Shown piece by piece: positions 40,501-48,956 of a stretch of 64,000 nucleotides of DNA (position 1 is its first letter; each line of letters starts with the position of its first letter). Source of the DNA: Rallus limicola (taxonomy: Eukaryota > Chordata > Aves > Gruiformes > Rallidae); the NCBI GenBank assembly GCA_022605955.1, contig JAKCOZ010000032.1:4340001-4404000 (forward strand), in the 5' to 3' direction. The translations under genes were made by a program, and so were the position numbers. The notes under the pieces are model-generated. The model searched no databases and was not told the origin of the DNA. It worked only from the letters and a program-made list of their open reading frames with translations.

Positions 40501-43500
40501 AAATTTACCAAGGCCAGTTCCTCATCCCACGCAGGGCTGCCAGGGGCCACAGCAGCAGAAAGCAGCGGTTGAGATGTCAAGGAAGAGCGACCACCAGCTG
40601 ATGCTGCAATGAATACTTATGGAAATTAAACAAGCAAACAAAAACCCACCCAAAAATCTAAAACCCTTTCTGTATTTCCATGGATCTCTACAAACAGCAG
40701 AATAACTTGCAGACTGGTGTCATCTCGATGCTGTTTCACAGAACGGCAAACAAGTGACTCACAGCACAAATCTGAAACCAAGCCTTCAAAGTTGTGTTTT
40801 ACCCTCAAGGCTGGGCGGGACCAAATCACACAGAAAGTTTTAGCTTTAAGATTAGTCTAAAAACAGTGTTAGAAAAATTAACAAGAAAATATTGTAATTT
40901 TTTTTTCTTTTTTTTTAAGGCTTGACTCTGGTAAGGAGAGCTAGACCCATCCTGTTTGAGGGCAGCTAAGAAACGTTCCTTATAGGAGAGATCTGCCCTT
41001 AAATTCTTACACTAATGACTGGATCGATTTTATTATGACTGCAACATCCTATCCTGGCACAGACCCTACGTATGAAGTCTTGGTGATTCCTACAGGCTGA
41101 GTTACAGACTTGAAGAGAAAAAAGGAGCACAACATAGTTGTTAAGACCCCTCAATATTTACTTCTTTCTGCACAGCACTCGTCCTTCACATAAAGAGAGC
41201 CCTGGAAGGGTGTTCTCCGAACACTGACTGCCAAGTACAGCTTTTTTCCTATTCACTGAATGAACAGGCACATCAAAAGCTACCAAATGCCTCTTCTTTT
41301 TTTTTTTTTTTTTTCCAATTCAGGCTCCCTACAAAACCTGTTTTGCTCTGTAAGAACAAATGTAACTGACAGGATGTTTCAGCCACTTTCAGACACCAAG
41401 AAACACTTGCTGGTCATCACCCTCTTCAGCTTTTGTTTGTGCAGATAAAATCCCATTCACAATCAAACAAAATTTTTAAAGAAAAGCTAAAAAGCTCTTA
41501 ATTTTACACTTAGCACTAGTATGCCATGGCTCTGCAGTTAGCTATGGGTAGATTCCTTCTGCTCATTTAAACTAAAAAAAGGGGGAAAAGTTTTGTTTCT
41601 TTCTGAACCTTTCAAAATTGCATTGAGCCATAGCCTTCCCTGCAGCAGTAAATCCAGCACGAGGCAGCAGATTTTGCTTTGCCTGGCATCGTAATTAATT
41701 TAGGCAGCACCAGAGTGGGGAAGCAGCAATGACAGCTGCAAGAAATGGTTATGTTTTCGCCACCTTCTTTTTAGGTGAGGTGAGAGAGGTGTCAATGGGA
41801 CTGCAAGTGTGTGCACATGGGAAGAAGGAGGTAGAATAAGGGAGTTTTGGTGGATGGACCCATTTTTATGGTCAAATTGACTCCTCCTGAGGCTCCCTGA
41901 ACTTTATAAATTCTCTGCTTTTATATTTCCTTATACTGCAGTTGAAGCCACATCCCATCTTGATTTCCCACATGACACCAGGCACATCTCTCTCTGGTCT
42001 GCATCATGCCCATTGCTGCTCCTGTGGATATCCCAGCATGAGCAATGTTGGAGGTCACAGTAGGCAACAAGCACAGCCAAAGATCCGATGAGAATAATTG
42101 CTTTATGCCCCTTCAAGCCACTGGACAGGCACCAGTGCTTGGGCTTTTTAATCATTCATTTGAAAATTACAATCAGTGGTGTGCAAGGTCAGGAAAACAG
42201 AAGTTCAATTCATTAAAACAGTCCTCCAGTTTCCCTTCTCAGCAAAAATACAGACACCACACCAGAAAGCTTTTCCAAAGTCTCAACATCCTCCACTGCT
42301 ACCTGAGGTTTGGGAGCCCTGAGCTTGACTCATCAAATACATATGTTTCAAGAGATGGGCAACAGTAGGGCAATAAACTGTTGCTTGGGACAGCAAGGGC
42401 TGGAGGTGGTTATGGGGACCCACCAGGGAAATTACCACCACTCTACCAGGAGGGGCATCTTCGGAAGCTGATGCTGCAACAGATTTTGCCACAGCACAGA
42501 GAAATAAAACACAGTATCACCCAATACACGTTGTAGCTATGCCAGTTAAAGGACAGCTTCAGCATGATGGTCACTTTCTCTTTCTCCCAAGGCTCTTCAC
42601 GCTCCAGGACACCTTCCCCTGGCACACAGTTCTCTTGTCTTTGCAGGGGACAGCCTCTACCACATCCTTAATACAGGGCTACCTGCACCAAAAATCACAC
42701 CCTGCTTGGAGGGCTGATAAGGACAACCCTGGTCCTCACCTGGAGCACAAATAGCTAAGCTAGGTTCAGTTTTTCGTCCTTAATCACTAGGAGCCAGAAT
42801 CCCCGACCTACCCAGGATTGCCAGCATTAACTACCGTTGGAACATCCAGAAGCCAAGCCCTGTATTCTCCACAGATACTTTTCTCCAGACCCAAACCAGC
42901 CCAACACAACCACTGGCTACACACACTAAGAAACACAACAACTAGAGACTCTAATCTCTGCAGGCAGGAACCCACAAAGATTAGGCATTTAACATGAAAG
43001 CCCAGAGCATTTTATTTAAGCCTGTTGTCTACCACAGCGTATTTGAAAACAGTTTGTAGCTTACTGTTTGCTGACCCATTTCCACAAAGGCCTGCTTCCC
43101 AGCCGCACCACATCTCAGTGGCACAGAGGTCTTGCCTCCAATGGCTTACCCCCCACAGCCACAGTGCCTGGAACGAGTAGGAGTTGAAGAAGGGGCTTCC
43201 CTTGCTTCTTAGGGAAGTTTCCTCTGAGGAAGATTCACTTGAATCCTCCCTCTGCATTCCTCTGAGGGCAAGCTGTCTTAACAGGAAAACGGCAGCAATT
43301 TCTGTATTAAGCACCAGGAAATTACTGCAGGACAAAGGCCTTAATATATAGGTAGTACCATAATTTACGGCTGCTATGCTTCCCACCAGTTAATAACCTG
43401 GCAAACACCACTAGACTGAGAAGTGCCACCTAATCACCCACCAAGAGCTCCATCCCCACCCCGTTCGCAATGCTTCATAGGTCAGTGATGGGGTTGTGCA

Positions 43501-43597
43501 TTCACACCCCAACAGCACACCGGTCCCAGCTGACCAGCACCAGCCAGGATTTGCCATCCTTTGGCTGCTGCTCACACAAAAGCTATAGCTATATTTA

Positions 43598-43625
43598 TAC
43601 ACACACACACACATATATATATATG
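43598..43625. repeat. (AC)n(AT)n compound microsatellite
   Basis: About seven AC units followed directly by about seven AT units. Alternating purine-pyrimidine sequence of this kind can adopt Z-DNA or cruciform structure. Confidence 0.9.
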
Positions 43626-46382
43626 AAAAAAAACCCACCAAAACCAGACACAACACTTCTACTCCACGTCTGTTTGCTTGCTGACACTGACTGTTGCCAT
43701 TTCTGGTCTTCCCACCAGCACAAGTCACCTCGGCCTGATTGACCAAATTGTCCCTCTCAGCTCCCACTTTCCCACTCCACCTCCCAGCAATGCATTGCAT
43801 CCCCACAGTTGCCTCCCAAAGGGGGAAGTGCATTTAACTGAATTTAAAACAGGCACCAACACTATTGTTTTGCTCTATGAACCGTTCAGCAGGCATCACG
43901 TCCAAAGCTGTAGCCATCCACCCACTCCCCCCAACTTTATAACCCCTCCAGCCTACTCCTGCAGCTTCTCCACTGCAAAGGTGCTCACCAACCCTCTCCT
44001 CCTCTGCTAGGTTTCTCCCACTCACGTACATTGAAGTGAAACCAGGCAAGTGGCAAGAGATGCAAGGCCAGCTCCTGCTCCACCTCTGCTTATTCAGCTC
44101 TGCCACATTATTCCAACACCATGGATGCTGCAGCCCCACTGCCCATGTGGATGTGTGGACCAGCTCTCCCCTTACCCTGCACAGCTGCCCTGCGAGGCAC
44201 AACATCATCACCGCTCTCAGAGGGGAAACCCGCAAGCATCAGTGAACACTTCCTCCTGCCTGGTTCTTTATATTCCAAGATCAGTTCACGTTCAAATGTT
44301 CCTCTCTCAGCCTGCAATCCCGTTCAGCTAGGACAGAACATGAAGAGCCGCAGGGTTCTGCACAAAACCACTTCTATATGCTGAGCCCACTGACCTTTCC
44401 CAGCTCCCTTGGCTTTCACAACTCTTACAGCAAGCTGTGAGCCTTTCATTCAAGCCCTACATCTCCCCGTATTGCTGTATTCCCAGCTGAACATTCAGAT
44501 ACAAATTACTTATCCAAGAGTTCAAACCTCCTTGCCCTCTCTACTGCTTGGTGTTATCACAACCTCCTTCTTTACCCATCTGGAGGGGTTGGGCAGTTGG
44601 TTTTAAAGTACTGGCCTCTCACAGTAGTCTGATCAACTGGCCCACGCTTTTCCAGTATATTTTATATCCCTCTTGAAAGAGCTCACCCTTAAGACCATTT
44701 AGCATTTGCACCCTATTTCACAAAAGCACACTTAATTGTTCACCAGAGCTATCCTGAGAAGTAATGTTTACTGCACTAAAAACATATTGCACAGACATAC
44801 CCAATATAATCACTCTATTAATTACCCCTACATTACACAAATTCTCGCTATCTGTTTCCTCATACCATCCATTGACTCCAGAAGCTTAACACAGTCTAGT
44901 CCTATCACAGAGCAGGATCAACTCTTCATCATCCCTAAGTGACTGATGTGAGTCTAACCTGTCCTAACTGCCTCTGATAATGAGGACTGAGCAGCTTGCC
45001 TGGGAAATAATTCAGCATTTCTCTGCTCTTGCTGGCAGTAAAAAGATTCCAAGCGCCTCACCAAATCCTCTCCTCGCACTGCAAGCCCATTACTTCTTCT
45101 CCTACCCAACACAGATTTTCTGGTTTTCTGCTTCCTCTTTGCAGCAGCCTCCTTTCCATTTTCTCTTTATCATGAAGAGCTCCGGTTGAGGTGATTTCTC
45201 CCTGGAGAGCATTTATTCTAGGATTTGGGAGCTCTTGGGTCTCGACTCTCTCCCAGTGGTCTGCATAGTTTCTCAAGTGCGGCAGGATGGAAAGGATAGC
45301 TCATCTTTACTGCGAGGAGACGAATAGCTACGTTACAGATGCTGCCAGAAAGAACAGTTGGGATACCCAGCACCCAAGCTTTACTCAATCACTAGCTTCA
45401 CGAGGACCCTTCAACCATCCAGTGAAACGATGGGTGTACAGTCTCCCTATTAAAAAGGAGCCCACACCCCCCAAATTAATCACTGCAAATGGCTAACAGC
45501 CAAGCTGCCAAAAAACAAACAGCATACCACAGAAGTAGTTTGGAATCATCAGCCTGGAAAACCCTTCCTCCTTCCCTGAGCATCTGAAGGAGATGGCTTA
45601 GACAATACAATTTTAGGGTGCTCCCAAGAGCGACCACACTTCATCCGTTTCCCAGAGAAACGTAAGAGATTCGGGATATATGTTTTCATCCCCTTGCTAC
45701 ACTCAGCCCGATGAGTGGAATCAAGCGTGAATCTTAGTCTCCGTTAAATTAATCACAACAGCCAACTTAAATTTAGATAATTTATTCTTGCTATAAGCCA
45801 ACAACTTCAATGATCTAATGACAAAAACTGAGAAGGCTGTCCCACCCCCCAACCAGAACCCCAGGTACAGGTAGCCTTGCTTATCGGGTTGGTCTTTAGA
45901 AAACCTCACGTAAACACTGCGGAAGCCACACTTTGCACACGTGAATGGCCACACTGCAAACACGGGACTGATGCAGCTGAGACACCGCTCGGTACCGACA
46001 GAGCCCCCGGCATCCCATCACCACAAACAAAGCCAACCGTGCCCACACTGCTAAGAGAAATGACCAGCGTGCCAAAGGCAGGAGGCACGAACGCTTTAGC
46101 CACTCTTCAAACAGCACCATAGGGACGCAGCATTAGACCCGCTGTTCCACAGGAGCTCGGAGCCCCTCTCCGGCACCTGATGAACACACAATTTGGGTGG
46201 CTTTAGGTACTTTTGCCATCAGCTGCTTCAGCAAAACAACAAGTGAGCGACAGGTGCACACCTCTGACAGCAGCTCTTGTGGTTGTTTTTTTTTTCCTTC
46301 TCATAGGCAGCAATAAAACAGATTGTGGCAAAAGCTAGAAGAATATCCCACGGTTCCAGGCTGTTCCCTTAGTTTTAAAATT

Positions 46383-46434
46383 AAAAAAAAAAAAAAACGA
46401 AAAAAAAAAAAAACCCCAAACCCCAAACCAAACT
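46383..46434. repeat. A-rich tracts and CCCCAAA repeat near the island edge
   Basis: Two A runs (about 15 and 13) separated by CG are followed by two CCCCAAA units and a diverged third. On the MCU-sense strand this reads as TTTGGGG repeats followed by long T runs, i.e. G-quadruplex-prone sequence within the first 1.2 kb of the intron. Confidence 0.85.
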
Positions 46435-46615
46435 CCCAACTCTCCTGGTATTTTTAGCGAATCTCTCGAGCTCCAAGACGCAACCTGCCGCCTTTACAGC
46501 TATTTTCTGCCCTGAGACACATAGTAAGCAAGCAACGCGTGTGCTGCCAGGCTTTTCGTCCCTGGCAGAGCCACCGGGTGCTGCTTCTGCAGAGGAAGAG
46601 AACAAAACCCAACGC

Positions 46616-46649
46616 TTTTTTTTTTTTTTTTGGGGGGGGGGGGGGGGGG
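46616..46649. repeat. T16-G18 homopolymer junction
   Basis: Sixteen T run straight into eighteen G, then AGAGGGGGGTGG. It lies about 0.86 kb inside MCU intron 1. The length is likely unreliable in sequencing and unstable in vivo. Confidence 0.93.
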
Positions 46650-47508
46650 AGAGGGGGGTGGTGAGGAGGAGAGAATTTTTGAGGCGGTTTGTTGTTTTTT
46701 TTAAACACACCCACACACACACCCCCCAGGTAAACCGCACCAACCTGGGCGCCAACGCCTCGGAAACTAAGGAATTAGGGGATTTGGGGACCCCCCCCAG
46801 CCCCTCTCCCCTGGCTGACCTTGAGGGGCAGCGGCATGAAACCCGAAAAGAGAAGATAAACCACCACCACTCCGAGGGGAGCCGCCTCTCGCCCTCCCCC
46901 GTCCGTGCCCCGCGGCGCCGCGCCGATGCGGTGTGTCTCCCCCCATGCCGTACCCCGCCCCGCCCCACCGGTGTCCGTCCGTCCGTCAGTCGTCCCCCCC
47001 CGCCCGCCCCGGCTGCTCCCAGTGGCCCCACACGCCACCTGGCGGCCGCGCCCCGCCGGGACCCGACCCCCGCCCCGAGAGCCCGTTCCCGGTACGGCGG
47101 GCTGAGCCGGGCCGCTCCCGCGTCCGCCGGGGAGAAGGAAGAAGGAGAATCGGAGCGGGGGGGAAGGTGGAAGGGAAAGAGGTGGGACGGAAGGGGCGGG
47201 GGTGGAGGGGCTGCCGGTTGGCGGGGCGGAGCAGGGAAGGGAGAGCTGGCGAGCTGGCCGCTACCGGAGCGGGGCCGGGGGCTCGGCTACCGCCACCCGC
47301 CCCGCTCAAGTTTCGCCCGGCGACGGGCGCTAAGAATAACGCGCAGCTGCCAGGGCAGGGCAGGGCCGGGGCGGGGGCCACCGCCTCCCAGGGAACGCGA
47401 GGGGAGGAAAACCGGGCCCCCCCTCCGCCGCTACCGCCAGCGGCTTGCCGGCACCGCGCCCGCCTCAGTCGGCCGCCGCCTGAAGGGCACGGCTCCCGCC
47501 TCACTCAC

Positions 47509-47628
47509 CGTCCGGTGTCGCTGCTGCTGGCGGCGCCGCCCCAAAGCCGGGAAGCAACCGGCCGCCGTCAGCGCGGCGGGGCGGCGGCAGAGGAGGAGCG
47601 GCAGCGATCTGCCTGCCGTGGCCGCCAT
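47509..47628 (-). CDS. MCU: MCU exon 1 (mitochondrial calcium uniporter pore subunit), partial CDS
   Basis: First coding exon of the pore-forming subunit of the calcium uniporter of the inner mitochondrial membrane. The 40 codons begin MAATAGRSLPLLL and continue through LTAAGCFPALG to a QQQRHRT end. Recalled human MCU starts MAAAAGRSLLLLL and has LTAGCFPGLG and QQQHHRT at the matching places. The stretch is rich in Arg and Ala with almost no acidic residues, as expected of a cleaved matrix-targeting presequence. The start has G at -3 and G at +4. The exon ends in ACG followed by a GTGAGT donor at 47508-47503, so the intron is phase 0 and the next exon should start with Val, as in human. The Gly-rich run of the human presequence is absent, making this exon shorter. 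The DUF607/DIME-motif body of the protein lies outside the window. An open frame continues 25 codons past the donor but resembles nothing in MCU. Confidence 0.93.
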
Positions 47629-47720
47629 CGCGCCGCTGGAGCCGCCTCACGCTGCGGCGGCGGCGGCAGTTGCTGCTGCCGCCCGGGCGGGTGGAGGGGG
47701 AGCGAGGGAGGGACGAAGGG
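47629..47720 (-). other. MCU: Probable MCU 5'UTR and start-site zone
   Basis: The sequence just upstream of the MCU start codon (minus strand) contains GGC-type triplet repeats and a GCAGCAGCAACTGCC stretch at about 47663-47681, typical of GC-rich 5'UTRs. No in-frame ATG was noticed between here and the called start. The exact transcription start cannot be read from sequence; it is placed here because the CCAAT cluster begins about 30-125 bp further upstream. The limits are an estimate. Confidence 0.4.
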
Positions 47721-47752
47721 AGCTACGGGGCGGGCCCCGCCGGCGCCGGTGG

Positions 47753-47850
47753 CCAATCCGATCGTTCCTTTCGCCGGCCCGGGACTCGTCAAGCCAGGCC
47801 AGGGCCGCCAATCGGCATCGCGCGGATGCCTTGTCCGGAGAGGTGATTGG
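47753..47850. promoter_or_regulatory. Cluster of three CCAAT boxes (likely NF-Y sites)
   Basis: CCAAT occurs at 47753-47757 (GGCCAATCC) and 47808-47812 (GCCAATCGG), and its complement ATTGG at 47846-47850 (GATTGGCCG). All three have flanks close to the NF-Y consensus and lie 125-222 bp upstream of the MCU start codon. The first two have the same orientation and the third is inverted, a mixture common in bidirectional, TATA-less CpG promoters. NF-Y binding is inferred from the motif only. Confidence 0.6.
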
Positions 47851-47933
47851 CCGTTGCGTTCCCTCCCCTGCCGGTGGTAGGCGGGGCCACGCTCGGGCTG
47901 GAGGGTAGGGAAACTCTTCGGCAGGGGCCCCGT

Positions 47934-47985
47934 GGGGCGGGGCCTGTGCGGAGGGGCGGGGCCTGTGCGGAGGGGCGGGGCGGGC
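47934..47985. repeat. Tandem 19-bp GC-box repeat on the MCU side of the island
   Basis: The 19-bp unit GGGGCGGGGCCTGTGCGGA occurs at 47934-47952 and again, identically, at 47953-47971, followed by a partial third copy GGGGCGGGGC from 47972. Each unit carries a consensus GC box of the Sp/KLF type. The array is likely a promoter minisatellite whose copy number could vary between individuals. Confidence 0.8.
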
Positions 47986-48800
47986 CCGTCCCGTCCCGGG
48001 GAGCGGCCTCCGGGGAGCGGCCAGCGGGGAGGGGAGAGGCGGGGTCGTCCCGGGGAGTATGCGGGGAGCGGGGGTATAGGGTGAAGGCAACGGGGTGCAC
48101 CGGGGAAGGGGTACACCGGAGTGGGGTTGCAGGAAGATGGGGTACGCTGGGAAGAGGGTGCACCATGGGGGGGGATGCAGGGCGCCGCGGTGCTGCAAGG
48201 AAGACCACCGTGGCCGTGGGGATGGAGCATAGGGGAGACGCAGGGATTTAGGGTGGCAGGCCAAACCGGGATCCAATCTGCGGGGCAGGTTTGATGAATG
48301 GTACAAAAAACGAGTGCCCCAAATATATATATATGTGGCAGAGAGATGTACGTGCCGGGCCACCGGCAGGCTTTACACACCTGAGCTAAATAAGCAATAC
48401 CTGCGCTGTTGTTGCTTGAAAGGTGATTGACTTGGGTTGCGTCTCCTAGGAAGGAGTTTTGCCTTCAGCCTGGGAGCTGTTACAGTGCTGCCGGCTGCTC
48501 CTTTTTAGTCCCTGGGAAGGAGGAGTCCGGAAGGGAACCGAACCTGTCGCGTTTAATGCGGGTGACGCGGGTGTTCCCTTCATCGGCCGGGAAAAGGTGG
48601 CTGAAGCCATCGAGTCTTGACTGCGTTCTCTTGGAAGGATTCACCTGCACTCTGCCCAGCGCTGCGCTCAGCGCTTCAAGGATTGTTTGTTCTTCCTCAG
48701 AAGGGCAAGGAAACTCACTGCAGCAGCCCGCCCTTAGCCCAGACCCCCTTCCTTCGGCGCCAAATCCGCCTTCAGCCCAGACCCACTTCAGCTCAAATCC

Positions 48801-48860
48801 CGCCTTTAGGCCAGACCCCGCCCCCTTAGGCCAGACCCCGCCCCCTTAGGCCATTCCCGC
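48801..48860. repeat. Tandem 20-bp GC-box repeat just upstream of inferred MICU1 exon 1
   Basis: Three adjacent 20-bp units occupy 48801-48820, 48821-48840 and 48841-48860. The core is CCCCCTTAGGCCAGACCCCG; the last unit is altered at its end. More diverged relatives (AGCCCAGACCC) appear upstream at about 48737 and 48776, so the array may once have been longer. Each junction forms a CCCGCCCC box, an Sp/KLF site on the complementary strand. The array ends about 50 bp upstream of the TATA-like element and about 95 bp before the inferred MICU1 splice donor. Confidence 0.8.
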
Positions 48861-48956
48861 CCCTTCCCGACGTGGAGACGCCCACGGAAGCGTGGAGCCG
48901 GTGGGCGGGGTTTATATTCGCTCCGGTGAGGCGCCGGGCCCGGTGGTGGTCCGGAG
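48861..48956 (+). promoter_or_regulatory. MICU1: Inferred MICU1 core promoter and non-coding exon 1 with splice donor
   Basis: The MICU1 start codon lies only one base inside its exon, so at least one upstream 5'UTR exon is required. The best candidate ends here: CCGGAG at 48951-48956 is followed by GTGAGCG, a near-ideal donor, within the CpG island. A TATA-like TTTATATTC is at 48911-48919 after a GGGCGGGG box. A second possible donor (CCG|GTGAGG) lies at 48926. The transcription start is not determined; if the TATA-like element is used the exon would be very short, so initiation from the GC boxes further upstream is equally possible. Inferred from position and motifs, not from homology. Confidence 0.45.

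Larger units (their letters stand above)
33581..46380. other. Intronic sequence with simple repeats and possible conserved blocks
   Basis: Contains a GGT-rich stretch (33710-33741), a C15 run (33950-33964), AACC-type repeats (36838-36869), an (AC)n(AT)n microsatellite (43598-43625) and a T17-type run near 41300. An 18-bp direct repeat CAACTAAGTCAAGTTAAA occurs at about 39321 and 39349. Blocks at about 34500-34720, 35520-35650 and 38581-38880 have locally raised CpG and TF-like motifs and may be conserved regulatory DNA. No exon was recognised. Confidence 0.5.
1..47508 (-). other. MCU: MCU intron 1 (5' part, continues beyond the window)
   Basis: Minus-strand intron starting at the GTGAGT donor of exon 1 and running to the left edge. 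The second exon, expected to encode a peptide like the ASWQN/YCSTVV segment of human MCU, was looked for on the minus strand and not found, so this intron appears to exceed 47 kb. The plus strand is A/C-rich throughout, so the transcribed gene's coding (minus) strand is G/T-rich, consistent with transcription-linked skew. CR1 copies, a solo LTR and simple repeats are listed separately. Confidence 0.75.

Noticed and set aside
46413..46434. CCCCAAA units as a telomere-like sequence
   Set aside because: Vertebrate telomeres are TTAGGG; only two to three units next to A runs, so a simple repeat.
46541..47908. A 455-codon plus-strand open frame across the CpG island, and a 315-codon one in another frame (46933-47880)
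   Set aside because: Pro/Arg/Gly/Ala-rich low-complexity translation caused by GC-rich DNA; it runs through homopolymers and antisense to MCU exon 1, and overlapping frames on both strands look the same.
47568..48380. Minus-strand frames of 139-270 codons upstream of the MCU start
   Set aside because: Pro/His/Ser-rich GC-island shadow frames with no recognisable domain; the MCU start at 47628 in a different frame matches the known protein.
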